DNA from: Schizophyllum amplum
Taxonomy: Eukaryota; Basidiomycota; Agaricomycetes; Agaricales; Schizophyllaceae
Direction: 5' to 3'
Length of the DNA: 64,000 bases
NCBI GenBank assembly: GCA_007026445.1
Contig: VDMD01000010.1
Span: forward strand, 434,001-498,000
The notes under the pieces were generated by a model. The model saw nothing but the letters and a program-made list of their open reading frames with translations, searched no databases and had not been told where the DNA came from. The position numbers and the translations under genes were made by a program. Numbering within the stretch: position 1 is the stretch's first letter; each line of letters starts with the position of its first letter. This document shows, piece after piece, positions 10,345 to 22,292 of the stretch.

Positions 10345-12033
10345 ATGGCGACTCTACCGCCGCACGTACCCGCCTTACTTGGTGACCATTGTAACAATGG
10401 TGGCTTCCTATCGGTTTGATTTATTTTCCTACAGAGACTCTTTCCGGGAGCAACTTCACGTTTTATGGGATCCGAATGTACGGCCGAATTGTGATCGTAC
10501 AAGCCGATGCTGTACCTTCATACGCACAATACCATCATCCAGACGACGGGGGAAGCGTCAGCTACGATGTCACGTTGCAGGACGCCATGGACGCGCGCAA
10601 GCAGCGGATTCAGGATATCGAGATGATCGTGAGCGGTCATCTGTCACGCTTTTGTGGGAATTTCACTGACATATCTTCAGCAGATGCAGCTTAAGGCTAT
10701 CAAGTGGCAAGCCTGCTCGTGGGCGTACCTGAATAGGAAAAACGGTAGGTTGATTCAAAGAGAGAGAAGGATGTATCGTATCGCCTACCCCACTTGGACC
10801 ACTTTGATCGAAGAGAGCGAGATCGTGAGGATTTCTTTGTTTGTGCATATCGGCATTGACAAACGCCGCAGACCTTGACCAAATTCATCGACGGTGTTCA
10901 CCGGCAGGGGTGCTGGAGGGGCGTGCAAGTGGGCGCGTGCTTGTTCGTCGGTTCATGTCTAGCTATGTTCACCGGACTACAGACGTCTTCATCGGATGGA
11001 CAGACGATTATCTGCGATGTATAGAGCGGGCCATGCGCGGGTATCGACAACTCCAACGGAAAGGCCTTGACTTCGCGTACGAAATCTTGGGACACGTCGT
11101 CAGAGACGGCCACGTTGTCGGCTATGTCACAGGTGCGCGTTTTCTCTACATCTTCAGGACCTACGCTGATTCAAGCAGAGGCGATGTCGGTCTCCTATCC
11201 TTTTGCGCTCCCAATCATTGACATATGATACAGGACCGGCCGAATGGTCGAGTCTTACGATCAGAAACTCGTCTACAGCGCAGTGGCCCGTCTACATAGC
11301 GCGGGATTGACCTACACCTGCTTCTGCGACATGGGCCTTATGGTGTGCGGCGGAAAGCTCAAGTTCTCAAATCTGTCCGGATTGAGTGAAGATGGAGACG
11401 AGGCCTCGAAAACGCGCAATTGGCAATCGGCCGAAGAATTATTCGCTCTGGATCGCAGGGGCGTCCCAAACATGTCGGTATTGTATCCAGTGACTCCGTC
11501 ATTCTTCGATCTAACACGCCGATGTGCAGGTTTCCTTCCCCGAGTGACGCAGTGGATCAATTCACCGTCTTATCTATTGTCCCCGAACTCTCTCGACTCT
11601 ATGACAGTAATTTCTTTTCGTGCACGGAGATCCTCTCTATCGCTTTCCGGCAGTGGCAGCAGAAGGGCCATCGCGACGGGGTACGGCGGGAGAAACGCGC
11701 CAGAAGAGCTGCAGCGCGTGAAGATTGGGACGGGACGACGGTGTGCTCGAGCAGGGCCATCTCGAAGGCTGGGTTTTCACGCGCTCACTCTATCGTGTCC
11801 GACGCGAGTTACGCGACTTCAAACAGTTCGACGGTGGAGCGCTTTCGACCTTACGGCACCGTTATGCGGAATCGGATACTGACTTTCGACGACGACGGCG
11901 AGACAAGTACCGTCTTCTCTGAGGGCATGCGTACCTTGGTGGCTAGGTAAGTATCCTGGTCGGCCTGTCACATCCCACACATTACCGACAACCGCTTTCC
12001 AGCTCGAGGGGTGTCTCTCTAGCACCGTCATGA
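10345..12033 (+). pseudogene. Kinase-like protein of unknown function, copy A (frameshifted)
   Basis: Exons inferred by comparison with copy B: 10345-10381, 10435-10628, 10681-10824, then from 10872, a 7-nt microexon, an exon carrying TGRMVESYDQKLVYSAVARL, and a last exon ending SSRGVSLAPS at 12031. The segment GYVT...VARLHSAGL...LMVCGGKLKFSNLSG has the layout of a protein kinase hinge, catalytic loop and metal-binding loop, but HRD and DFG are absent, so a pseudokinase is possible. Compared with copy B, the stretch from GTGGGC (about 10929) to GGATGG (about 10993) is 2 nt longer. This shifts the frame and leads to a TAG at 11022, and no alternative splice with the right phase was found. The rest is well preserved, so the damage looks recent or is an assembly error. 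Confidence 0.6.
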
Positions 12034-12634
12034 GTCTGTTGCGCGTACCGCCTCGCCTTCTCTTTACTGCATGTTTCGATGTACAGAACATATGCTGTGG
12101 CAAAGTATGTCCACGATGAACACACGAACCTTCTGAGATGTCGGCGGACAAGGTTGCCGTGAGTGTGACTCCAGCAAAGAGTAACTGATCTTCGGTCTAT
12201 GGGCTAACATGTTAGGTGCTCCTTAGGTACAGAAGCGCCGCTGCATAATGGGAGATGCAAGCGCGGCCCGACTTACCTCGTCGCGGTCCTACGTAGCATC
12301 GGGCCGGCACTATTGTGTCGGATCGGAGCAGCGTTATTCGCGATTCGGACGGTGCAGTGTTTCTATAAAAGGTCCGTAGCTCTGACTTACCAACATCCTT
12401 TTAGCAGTGAGTCTCAACATCCAAGTTCGAGCTTTACATGCGCGTGAGCGTTTACCACACGGTTTCTTTGAATACCAAGAAGCAAGCCGCCGCAAGCGCC
12501 AATGAACCATCCGCGTGTTCAGTCACATAATTCAGTCAGGACTTCTGGTCACAACTCAGAGGCGTGTGGCCTCGTGTGCTTCCCGTTATCAACGTCCATC
12601 TCAGCGCTTTCATACTGCCCACAAAGTGATACCA

Positions 12635-14336
12635 ATGGCCGGTTTGCCGCCTCAAGTACCTGCACTAATCGGCAAGTGCTGCACCCTAGTTATCACCGGG
12701 CCTTGACTTCGTATTCATACAGACACCCTGTGCGGGGGCAACTACACGTTTTACGGGCTCCGGATGTTCGGTCACGTCGTAATCGTGCAAGCCGAAGGCC
12801 TTCCTGCATACGCGCAATACTACGATTCTGCTCACGACAATGATGGTTGCATCAGCCGCGATGCAACGCTTCAGGATCTTCTAGATTCGATGAAACAAAG
12901 GGTGGAAGACATCGAGCTCATCGTGCGTGATCTTGACCGACGATGTTTTGCGGATCATAACATATATCCCCTAGCAAACACAACTGAAGGTCATCAAATG
13001 GCAGGTCTGCCCATGGGTATAACTGGACAGAAAATCCGGCAGATTAATCCAGCCGAATAAGAAGAGGGAGATGTACTCCATTGCTTATCCGACTTGGGCG
13101 ACCTTGATCCAGGAGGAAGATATCGTGAGGGATTATCATATCGCAGGGAAAGGCTAACGTCTGTACTGTGCGTCGCAGACCCTGACAAAAGTGATCGACC
13201 TTTATCATCGGCAGGGGATCTGGAAGGGAACTCCAGTGGGTACGTGGACCATGGCGCATCCTTCGCCATACTCAGTAATGTATATAGAGTTCCTCAGAGG
13301 CTGGAATGATGATGCCTACCGGCATATAGAACGGGGCATGCGCGCATATCGGCAACTCGAGCGCAGACGTTTGGATTTCGCACACGAGATTCTCGGCCAC
13401 GTCGTGAAAGACGGCAAAGTTGTCGGTTACGTGACAGGTACGTGCACCTCGATATAATGGCGTCGCATCATACTAATTACTTATCATCATTGTAGAGCAG
13501 ATGTCAGTGCACGGTACCCTTCTCATCCCACATCCTCCATGTTGATTATGTGCCTAGGACTGGCCGCATGGTGGAATACTGCGATCGAGCGATTGTATAC
13601 AGCGCGGTGGCCCGTCTGCATAGCGCCGGCCTATGCTACACCGGCTTTACTGATACTGGCCTCATGGTTTGCGATGGCAAGGTCAAGTTCCTCAACCTCG
13701 CGGGAGTGATGATTGCCGATGAAAGCCACAAAAAGCTCAACTGGGAAGAAGTCGAGGATTTGTTCGCGCCGGACCGCCGGGGCGTTCCAAATATGTGAGC
13801 CTTCACGATGACCGATGTCTTTTGAAACTCAAATACACCATAAGGTGGCCCGCCCCCAAAGACGCAGAAGACGAGTTTACCGTTTTGTCCATCATTCCCA
13901 ATCCGGATCGACTCTTCCAGAGCAAGTATTTCTCCATGACCCATATTCTGTCCTTCGCCTTTCAGAAGTGGCAAGAGAAATGCCACCACGATGACGTACG
14001 ACGGGATCGGCGTGCAAGAAGGGCAGCAGCACGTGAAGACTGGGACGTTTCGACGGTGTGCTCGAGTAATGGTGCCCTGTCGAAGGCGGGATCTTCACGC
14101 GCAACTTCTGTTTTGTCCGAAGCACCTTCGAGTGTGTCGACAGTGGCGCGCTACCACCCTTACGGCGCCATCATGCGGAATCGGCTACAAATTTTCAACG
14201 ACGGCATCGAGACAGATGTTTCTGAGGGTTCTCGTACTCTGGTGGCTAGGTAAGAAGGTGCCTTGGTCTCGTTTCCCACTAGGCGCTGACAGAGCATGTA
14301 TTCAGCTCAAGAGGAGTTTCTCTGGCGCCGTCATAG
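12635..14336 (+). pseudogene. Kinase-like protein of unknown function, copy B (nonsense mutation)
   Basis: Starts MAGLPPQVPAL as copy A starts MATLPPHVPAL, and has the same exon plan. The first intron begins with GC (GCAAGT) where copy A has GT. In the third exon, copy A reads ACSWAYLNRKNGRLIQ; here VCPW is followed by GTA TAA CTG, so TAA at 13020-13022 replaces the tyrosine codon and stops the frame. Downstream exons are intact (TLTKVIDLYHRQGIWKGTP, RQLERRRLDFAHEILGHVV, LHSAGLCYTGFTDTGLMV, KVKFLNLAGV). HRD and DFG are missing as in copy A. Either both copies are dead, or a truncated product is made. Function is not known. Confidence 0.6.
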
Positions 14337-17300
14337 ACAGCCTTGTCACGCAGTACTCAGTATGATTCGTCTGAAGATGTACACTACGCATATGGGCAAG
14401 GAATATTTACGGTAAATGCACTTTTCAGGATGCCGGCGATAAGGTGTGCCGTGCGTCGTAGAGTTCAGCGACATATGATCTAGTCCAAGCAGGTAAGTGG
14501 GCTGTCCTTGATCGGAAGGCTGATAGGACGTGTTCTCTTTGCGGGTGTGGGCGCCCCTGCGTGGCGGGCGATGCAAGAGCGGTACAACTTGGCCATTTCG
14601 GTCCTCATCACCGTCAGCATCTAGGTATTGTGATGGATCCGGCAGCCGCTTTCGCGATATGGTGTAGTCTTTCCTGATCTGTTGACCGAAGCTCTGGCTA
14701 ACCTGGTACCCTTTGCCCAGCGGATCTGAATGTCCGATACCGTGGTCGCGTGAGACCATATCATTCCTCGACCGTGGCACGGCCAGTCGGGTCTTCGTCA
14801 AGTCCTCTGGCTTCTCCCGCATGCCCGAGCGAGTCCATTGCTGCCTAGCGAGACTCTTGGTGTCGTGCTTGTTTTGCGAACTTGGTTTTGATAACACAGC
14901 TGGTGACTCTGCTCTGGCGAGGGCGCGCGCAGCAGTGCCCTTCAACAGACGCCGAGATTTATCTGACGGCGCTTTCTCGTCATGGGCAAGGGCTTCTATG
15001 ATAATGAGCCCGCACGTATGGGCTCCAATAGGTGAATGGTATAACGGCGCTACGACGACGTCGGGATATTGGATTTGACCGGTAATGAACAAGAACTCAT
15101 GCAAAATTGTCAACAGCTTTCACCGTAGAGTCTGCATTGATGTACGATTTCTCTATTCTGGGATCTCACCTCGAAACTTGGGATACTAGAATGGTGCCGT
15201 GCGGGCGTCCTGGCCATCGCTAAGTCGATCGCGATTCGCGACGCGTGGACGAATGTCACGTTACCGCGTAGTCCGCCACGAAACGTCCGATCGCGAATCT
15301 TCCCAGCATTCCCTTGGACTGGAACTTGACTGCGTACGTGACGCGTTCCTTCTCTGTCCCTCGCTCAGCTCTTTCTGGACTTAGGTCTTTTCTCTCGTAC
15401 CATCATGTGCTATCAAATCATCCCGTCCGCTGCCCCCATCGACGCCGCTGTGGCCGTCATTACGGACGACACTCGGACGTACGCACTGAGTCAAACACTA
15501 TGTTGTCACTGCGGCTCGCGCGGCTCGCATACCCTGAACTGCCCGCTCAAACCAACGACGCGTCGGTGGTGCGTGCACCTCATCCCCTTGCACGGCGCTC
15601 GCTGATCCACTCTACCACAGACCGTGCGTCTTTGGATAGCCAACGTACAAGGGGCTGCTCAACCCCATCATAATTGAATCATCCATACACCTAGTCACCA
15701 ACCAATATCAACACGTCCCTCGCTTGTATCTGCGAACCTGTCCAAATCCAAGCCAAAGATCGGTCGGGTCTACAGATGACCTTCCTAGCTAGCCTCTAGC
15801 GGCAGCATCTCTCGCGCGAGTTGTCTTTCATCAATGATTGCGTGCATCTTGACTGGTGCACCGAACTACAGCGCTGGCTTCCGCTCAGGCGTCACCGTCT
15901 GGGGGAGCCAACCATGTAACCGTATGTGAGATATTCATCTGACCCAGCATCACTGAGGATTGAGCAGGTTACCACGGCCAAATGACATTCTACAGAGTCA
16001 ACATGCATTATACCTCACAAATATCCAACGCCAAGTACGGAACCCTCTTCGTTCTCTCCCCTCGCCCTTGTCTCCTTTGCCCTTCCGTGACGCGCCGTTC
16101 GACCGAACCATGAGCACTAATGGAATGCAGGACAGTAACCCCAGTGAGAAACGCATCTAGTCCTGTCGACCTCTGTCAACCTCAATCTAGCGACTATATT
16201 GTGGTCTAAGTGGGTCTGAAACGGATAGAATTTCTCGAGCGACCTCAACTCCCTTCGACCGACATCTAGTCGCATCAATTCAGAACCCACCGCGCTCCGG
16301 GGCTTCTCCGAACTTGCATTTTCCTATATTCCAGTCGATTGGCCCATTCATATCACAAATCGTGTACAGTCAAGCGATTTCATTCATTTCTCTACTACAG
16401 ACAAAGTACGTGCTAACAAGGGTGTAGTACACTGAAGAAATGGGGAACTTGGGCATGTGTAGCACGCTGGCAGAAGGAACCATCTTGCGGGTGTCATGGA
16501 AAAGCGCCTACATATCATGGTCAGTATGTCTACAAGCCGGGAATCTAGCAAACAACGTACGGAGTGCATAATGTCCTGATCGGCGTCGGGTTCAACTACG
16601 AGAGGCTGTCAGTACTGTACAATGATACTGCACTCTCGGACTCACCGAGAGCCTGGGACATGAGGCCATACGTCCGCAGCACAGCTCCCACTGCACCTGT
16701 CTCGCCGCTTGCGGGTTGTCCGAGCGCCTACGTTGTTGCCGCTTCGACAGCAGCAAGGAAGCGTAAGGCCGCATTCGCCCCACGCCTAGCACGCGCTCGC
16801 TGTTGAGCGGCGGGACGGAAGGGACGCAGGCATAGCGCTCCAGAAGGCAGCGCGCTCAACGACGGTGAGCGAGGAGGGTGACCTCGATTGGCGACGAGCG
16901 CGACGACGGGGGGAAGGGGGGGCGACGTCCCCAGCGGCATTGACCAAGGACAATGAGCAGCGACGAGGGGTGTCGCTATGCGTGTGAGGCTGACATGGGC
17001 AGCGCCGTGAGAACGGGACACGACGGTGGCACCTGCGAAGGGCTCCGTGCGAAGGAACATGACGGTAAGGAAGAAGATGTGAGCGGGACGCGTCGGCGGA
17101 TTTGTTTGGCAAGTCCACTTTCCCACGAGGGACTTAGCGTCGAGAGAGCACTAGAATCACAACTTTCCCGCGCAAAGTTCATTCATTCCGCGTCGTTCGA
17201 AAGAGCACGAGAGACAAGAATATTGAAGAAGACATCTTCTCACGCCGAGAAACTCCGTCCGAAACAGCTAACTTTAGCAACAGTCGAAGGGCATCGACAC

Positions 17301-18095
17301 GGATAGATTTGAGAATAAATCCTAGAAAGGGATGCATGCCGGTCGAGTTGGCTAGATGCGTTTCTCACTGGGCAGTAACGTTAGTGAACCCGCCGAGACG
17401 CCCTCTGATTTCGCCCATCAGTGGAAGACCAGCAGCAGCAGATCAGTAACGACTCGGCAGGCGTTATATGCTCATCGACATCAGTGTGTGGCGATGTCAC
17501 TGACAGAGCCAAGGCTCTACGTCCGCAAGCCAAAAAGATGGCTTCAGGCCTCGGATACGGTTCGAACGGTGCGCTCTTGTCCCCGGATGTTACTGAGGTC
17601 GAAATAAACACGAACACTGGCGGCCCTCTCGGTGGCGCGCTCGCCCTCGTTTGACTGACATCGCTCATGCGTGAGACCCTCTGGACGCTTCGGGTCGGAG
17701 CAGTGCTTACTATCTGTTGGTTTAGGCGGCAAATGTGTACATGAGCGACATGGGCTGGTATGTGGGACGCGACGGGACCGTGCGCTGAGCTGGAGAGCAT
17801 TCTGACTTGAGCCGATGAGAACATCTTTGAGATGAAGTAAACAGCGTACACCACTTTAGGACTTCTGGCCTATCTCAGGCAACGGTTCAATGTACCGACC
17901 ACCGGTCCGAAGATGGGTGCGGAAGGGAGGGTAAATCGAGCAAATAGAAGATAAAACGAACAAACAATGGACGGTCCGCCGATCCGGTCATCGAATATCG
18001 CTCAGTGACGCGTAAGCGCTAACGCGTCTTTTTCTTCCCTTACGCCTTCATCTCATCCCTTTATCTCAATTGGAACACATCAGCAGCAGGAAATT
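14337..18095. other. Gene-poor stretch
   Basis: About 3.8 kb. The first 300 bases are 3' flank shared with copy A. A 255-codon minus-strand frame (14346-15113) overlaps that duplicated flank and is not credible. One small open frame (15405-15605) is listed separately. Otherwise only short frames without domains are seen. The 100 bases before 18096 are pyrimidine-rich, as in many fungal promoters, and belong to UBP6. Confidence 0.45.
15405..15605 (+). CDS. Possible small cysteine-containing protein
   Basis: A 66-codon frame starts at ATG in a good context (ACCATCATG) after a C/T-rich leader. It encodes MCYQIIPSAAPIDAAVAVIT followed by a cluster CCHCGSRGSHTLNC that could bind a metal. It does not fit the CX2CX4HX4C zinc knuckle exactly. 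There is no signal peptide. It may be a real small protein or chance. Confidence 0.3.
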   Translation: MCYQIIPSAAPIDAAVAVITDDTRTYALSQTLCCHCGSRGSHTLNCPLKPTTRRWCVHLIPLHGAR

Positions 18096-20111
18096 ATGCC
18101 AATAACGCTCAAGCACTCGGGAGCGTCGTACTCCCTGGACATCTCGTCCGTAGCCACTGCGTCCGACTTACGCGATCTTGTCGCGCGTACAACGGGCGTA
18201 CCTGCAGATCGCGTCAAAGTCATGCTGCCGAAGGGGAAAGGCGTCATGAAAGGTGCGCAGATATGTGGCCTACGTCTGGATCGTAAGCTCATAGCGCGTC
18301 CCAGATGATTTCAAGCCGAGCACACTGAAGGACGGTGCAACGCTCACTGCGGTTGGAAGCGCGACGGCGGCGCCGCAACCGCCGCCAGAGCCACGCGTCT
18401 TTCTCGAGGATCTTGAGGAGGGAGGAGAGCCCGTCATGGACACCCCGGCTGGGCTCGTCAATCTCGGAAATACCTGCTACATGAACTCAACTCTCCAAGC
18501 GATCGGCTGTGTGGAAGAGCTGCGTACTGAGCTGCTCGAAGGCAACTCAACCGGAGGTCCTCTTGTGAACCCACTTGCCACCCTACTTCGATCGCTCGAG
18601 AGAACCAAAGACGGCGTGAACCCGATGTCCTTCTTGAGCGCCTTGCGGTCCGTAAACCCTCAATTCGCTGAGCGTGACCGCGCGGAGAAGTCGGCGGCCA
18701 TGATGAGCATGGGAATGGGAGGTTATGCACAGCAAGGTATGTCGTTATAAGTATCTTGCCTGCTCATCATCGCTGACACACACACAAGATGCCGAGGAAT
18801 CATATTCATTTATCCTCAACGCACTCCGCTCCGTGAAGAAGAACGATGTTCCAGTCGTCGAGAAATACGCGATGGGTGTCATGAGGAGAAGGTATGCCTC
18901 CACCCTCGGCCTATCCTGCCCAGTCTCACCGTCCCCCAGTCTGAAAGCCGCCGACGGCTCAGAAGATGCGTCCTCCTTCGCCGAAGAGGACTTCCTCAAG
19001 CTCGAGTGCAACATCACACGTGAGACCGGCGACCTTCTCGGCGGGCTGCGCGCCACCCTCACCCAGACGATCGTCAAAAACTCGCCCGTCACGGGCGCGC
19101 CGGCGGACTACATCCAGAACTCGTGCATCGCGCGCCTGCCCGCGTATCTCAGCGTCCACATGGTGCGCTTTGCCTGGCGCCCGGACATTGGCAAGCGCAC
19201 GAAGGTCATGCGTAAAGTCAAATTCCCGCTCGTGCTCGACGCGCTCGAGCTTTGTACGGACGAGTTGAAGGAGAAGCTCACACCGGTCAACCGCAAGCTG
19301 GGCGATGTCGAGCGTGCGCGCCGCGACCGCGCAAAGATTCATGCGTAGGTGCCTTTTCTTCGATGGTGCATCCTGATTCTCATATTCTAAAAGCCGGCGC
19401 AAAGGCCTCGCAACAGCTGCGGTAAAGTCCGGCGGTGGCCCAGCTGGGGGGATGGGCGGGACGTCCGGGGGTGCTGCGATATCAGCAGAGGCGACGACTG
19501 TCGCTGGCGGCGAGGATCCAAATGCGATGCAGGTTGACGAAGACGGTACGTCACTTGTCTCGCACTGGGCGCCACTGACACTTGTCGCAGAGAATGAACC
19601 CGCCATCCGCGCTAAAGAAGCGGAGGAGCTGCGCGCGCTCATCCCACAAGACGTCAAGGCAGACGTAGGCGCAAGCACGACCGGCCTGTACGATCTCGTC
19701 GGTACGTTCTCCCAACTGGTCTTCAACATCGTTCGGTCTCGCTGACGCGGATTCGGACACAGCTATCATCACGCACAAGGGCGCTGCCGCGGACTCAGGT
19801 CACTATATGGCCTTCGTCAGGAAGAACGTGTACCAGAAGCGAATTGGTGTGAAGAAGGATACAGGTGCGTTCATCGCTTTTGCTCTCGATCGCAGTCTCG
19901 CCTCTTGTACGGCTGCTGCTCGACCTTGCATGCGCTTGAAATCTCTCAGGCTGACGGCGACCCAGACCTCTTCGACGAGGACGAGGACTGGTACCGCTTC
20001 GACGACGACAAGGTCTCCATTTTCCCGAAGGAGAAGATCGCGACGCTGGACGGCGGTGGGGAGGATTCATCTGCGTACGTGCTGCTCTACAAGAGCCGAT
20101 CGCTTGAGTAG
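18096..20111 (+). CDS. UBP6: Ubiquitin C-terminal hydrolase, UBP6/USP14 type
   Basis: Proteasome-associated deubiquitinase that trims ubiquitin from substrates on the 26S regulatory particle. Eight exons (18096-18252, 18305-18736, 18789-18891, 18940-19344, 19394-19545, 19591-19701, 19763-19864, 19966-20111) join in phase to 535 residues. Residues 1-75 form a ubiquitin-like domain (MPITLKHSGASYSLDISSVA). The cysteine box is GLVNLGNTCYMNSTLQAI near residue 115, with the nucleophile in NTCYMN. The histidine box THKGAAADSGHYMAFV lies near residue 445. The Ubl-plus-USP architecture and length fit UBP6. The gene faces the F-box/LRR gene tail to tail, 130 bp apart. Confidence 0.95.
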
Positions 20112-20243
20112 GCCTTCGATGGCACGTAGCATGTCCCGGTAGACTGTTACATCGGGCCCGCGGCCGATGTGTGTCAATCGGAAAACAATTGTATAGGTGT
20201 CTGTCCTGTTGTATCCTAGCGCGTTCGTGCTTCTGTATTCAGC

Positions 20244-21992
20244 CTATCCCAGTTGAACCTCGAACACGGGAGACTTATCCCAGTTGCGGCCCATGTTCCA
20301 GCCCAGGCCTCGTCGGTACTGTGAAGACTCAGCACAACGACCGCGGATGAGGTGAATGCCTTTACCTTCCATAAACGTGATTTCTCGAAATTATGCGCTT
20401 GTCTAAGCATCGCCTTTTGTGCTATCCACACTTGATTGCGCACTTCCTGCCATTTGTCGGACATGAGATACTCCCGGCTTCCTACGCCGTGGCTGTACAT
20501 GTCCAGCTGTGACACTCTAAGGTCATCCACAGCGGGGAACGTGGCGAGAATGAAATCCGCAGCATTGAAAGCGTCGCCTAATCCCGAATTCCAGAAGTCA
20601 AGCTCAAGGGGGTTCATGTTTAGTGGTTGTCGTTGCTGCCAGTCTGCTGGTAGGCCGGCCTCCCAGTCCACAATTATGGCCAGGGATTCAAGCGAAACGC
20701 CATATCGTGCGATCTCCAGAAGACAGGCGGGCGCACAGGTGGGGATGTGGCGTGTGATCAGTACACCGAGATTGGCATCCAAGTCCGATGTCACCAGCTC
20801 TAGAGTTCGCAAGAGGGTACACTTCTGCATGAGCGTCGCGATAGTGGTCTCGTGTACCGAGAATCCGGCGTGGTTGTGAAGGCTGAGTGTCGTTAAGCGA
20901 TGGAAGGGTAGAAGTAGCTCAAGGTCCGTGTCCTGCACCCTCGTCGTCTCTTTGGAGTCGTGAACTTCAAGTACACGAAGATCACTGCATACACAATGGT
21001 CTCGCATAGCCCGGAAGAGAAGTGTCCAGTTGTTGGTCGGATCTGCCTCCTCATCATCCTCGTCGCAGTCGGTGTACAACTGCAATGATGATAGAGAAAC
21101 GCGCCCACAGCATCGAAGCATGTCTGCAACGAGAGGCTTGCAGTCTTCGTACGCGCACATTTTGAGCGTGCGCAGAGCCTGGAAAGGTCGGTCCATGGAC
21201 GGCATGCGAGTGATGGGATGCGACCATCTATCCCAGGAGACGTCGAGAGACTCCAAGCATGGTAGTGCCGCTAACACAGACCAGCTACTGTTCTGCAAAG
21301 CGCCGATCTGGATTTTGCGAACGATATCCTGACGCGCACCGACGAGGATGGGCATGCGCGTGTACCAATGTATGCTGAGCTGGGGACCGCGACCGGGTGC
21401 GCCCATGATCGAAATCGCATGAAGGTCGACTTCCGCCACAGGAAGTATAGATGTCCGAACACCGACATCCACCGTGACTTCTGACAATGCCATAGACGCA
21501 AATGTAGGCATGAGCACGGCAAGCGGGTGTTCCTGAGATTCCGGCAAGTCAACTGAAAGTGTTGTCAATCGAGGGAAAAGAGGTCGAGGGGGCGGTTGAT
21601 CACAGAGCACACGTAGGGCATCCTGCACAGAGCAGCGAAGTAAGTCCAATACTCGCACGCGCCGCGAGTACTTATATAAGAGTTCGTACTGTCCCTCGCC
21701 AGGAGCCGCAAGCCAACGACCTGGCACATTACACCGGTTCTTGGAACGCTTGAAGGCATTTAGCAAGGAATTGCATGTACTTATGAGAGCCTGGGCATAC
21801 CTCATACACCTCCAAGGGGAGGAGACTGAAAAGCGCATCCAGAGCGTAATTCGTGTCCAGGACCTTCCACACGCAGTCGAGAGCTGCATCGTGCCATGCA
21901 CGACATGTGCGAGCCATCGCGCAAGCGGTAGACTGGTCCGCCATTGCGCATACAATAGCAACGAGTTCGGGGGTGAGCAGCACCCGATGCAT
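20244..21992 (-). CDS. F-box protein with leucine-rich repeat-like body, copy 1
   Basis: Three exons (21992-21801, 21748-20366, 20318-20244) join in phase to 549 residues. The N-terminus MHRVLLTPELVAIVCAMADQ and ARTCRAWHDAALDCVWKV is a typical agaric F-box. The body has repeated leucine-rich strands (LPCLESLDVSW, FQALRTLKMCAYED, GRVSLSSLQLYTD, FHRLTTLSLHNHAGF, TLLRTLELVT). It ends YRRGLGWNMGRNWDKSPVF. Intron 1 is 52 nt with a CTAAAT branch site. A single 610-codon open frame also spans the locus, but it needs a TTG start, loses the F-box and reads through both introns, so it was not used. The product is probably an SCF adaptor; this is inferred. Confidence 0.85.
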
Positions 21993-22292
21993 GGCTTTGT
22001 AAAGAGATAGCAACTGTGAGTGCGAGGTATAACACTATTTGTGGCCAAGAATGCTAACCTCGAGCCGTTTGGTGTCAGACTGCTCAGGCAGGAAGATGAT
22101 CGTCGGAGACAAGCTCAGTACGAAAGCGTAACGCGACAGTGACAGTGACATGGTTTCAGTCATGTGCAGCAACCCGCACCGCTCAGATCTACTACTAGAG
22201 TCTGAGTCTGGTCTGAGTGACTCTGGCCTTCGGACAGCACATTGCAATTGCATGCACGAATGAAGCTTGCGGTCAAAGACCGGCTTGGCAGA

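Larger units (their letters stand above)
10345..14630 (+). repeat. Tandem duplication of a 2.3 kb gene unit
   Basis: Copies start at 10345 and 12635 (offset 2290). Every exon, every splice position and the last exon (SSRGVSLAPS then stop) correspond. Similarity continues past the stop codons: the stretch GCGCC..CTGC..GGG..GATGCAAG occurs near 12235 and again near 14548. The duplicated block therefore includes 3' flanking DNA. Confidence 0.8.

Noticed and set aside
10923..10982. Hidden intron as explanation for the frame change in copy A
   Set aside because: All GT...AG pairs tried in this stretch either have the wrong length modulo 3 or are under 35 nt, and copy B codes straight through the same region.
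14346..15113. 255-codon minus-strand open frame
   Set aside because: It overlaps 3' flanking DNA duplicated from copy A of the kinase-like gene, the partner region has no such frame, and no domain or intron pattern is visible.
20216..22048. Single 610-codon open frame on the minus strand
   Set aside because: Starts at TTG, reads through two GT-AG introns and scrambles the F-box; the spliced three-exon model keeps the F-box and matches the paralogue.
22035..22253. Upstream coding exon of F-box/LRR copy 1 (frame ending IIFLPEQ..LE)
   Set aside because: The segment is conserved in copy 2, but would need an unusual GTTAGC donor, and the F-box start MHR is typical for the family; treated as 5' UTR.
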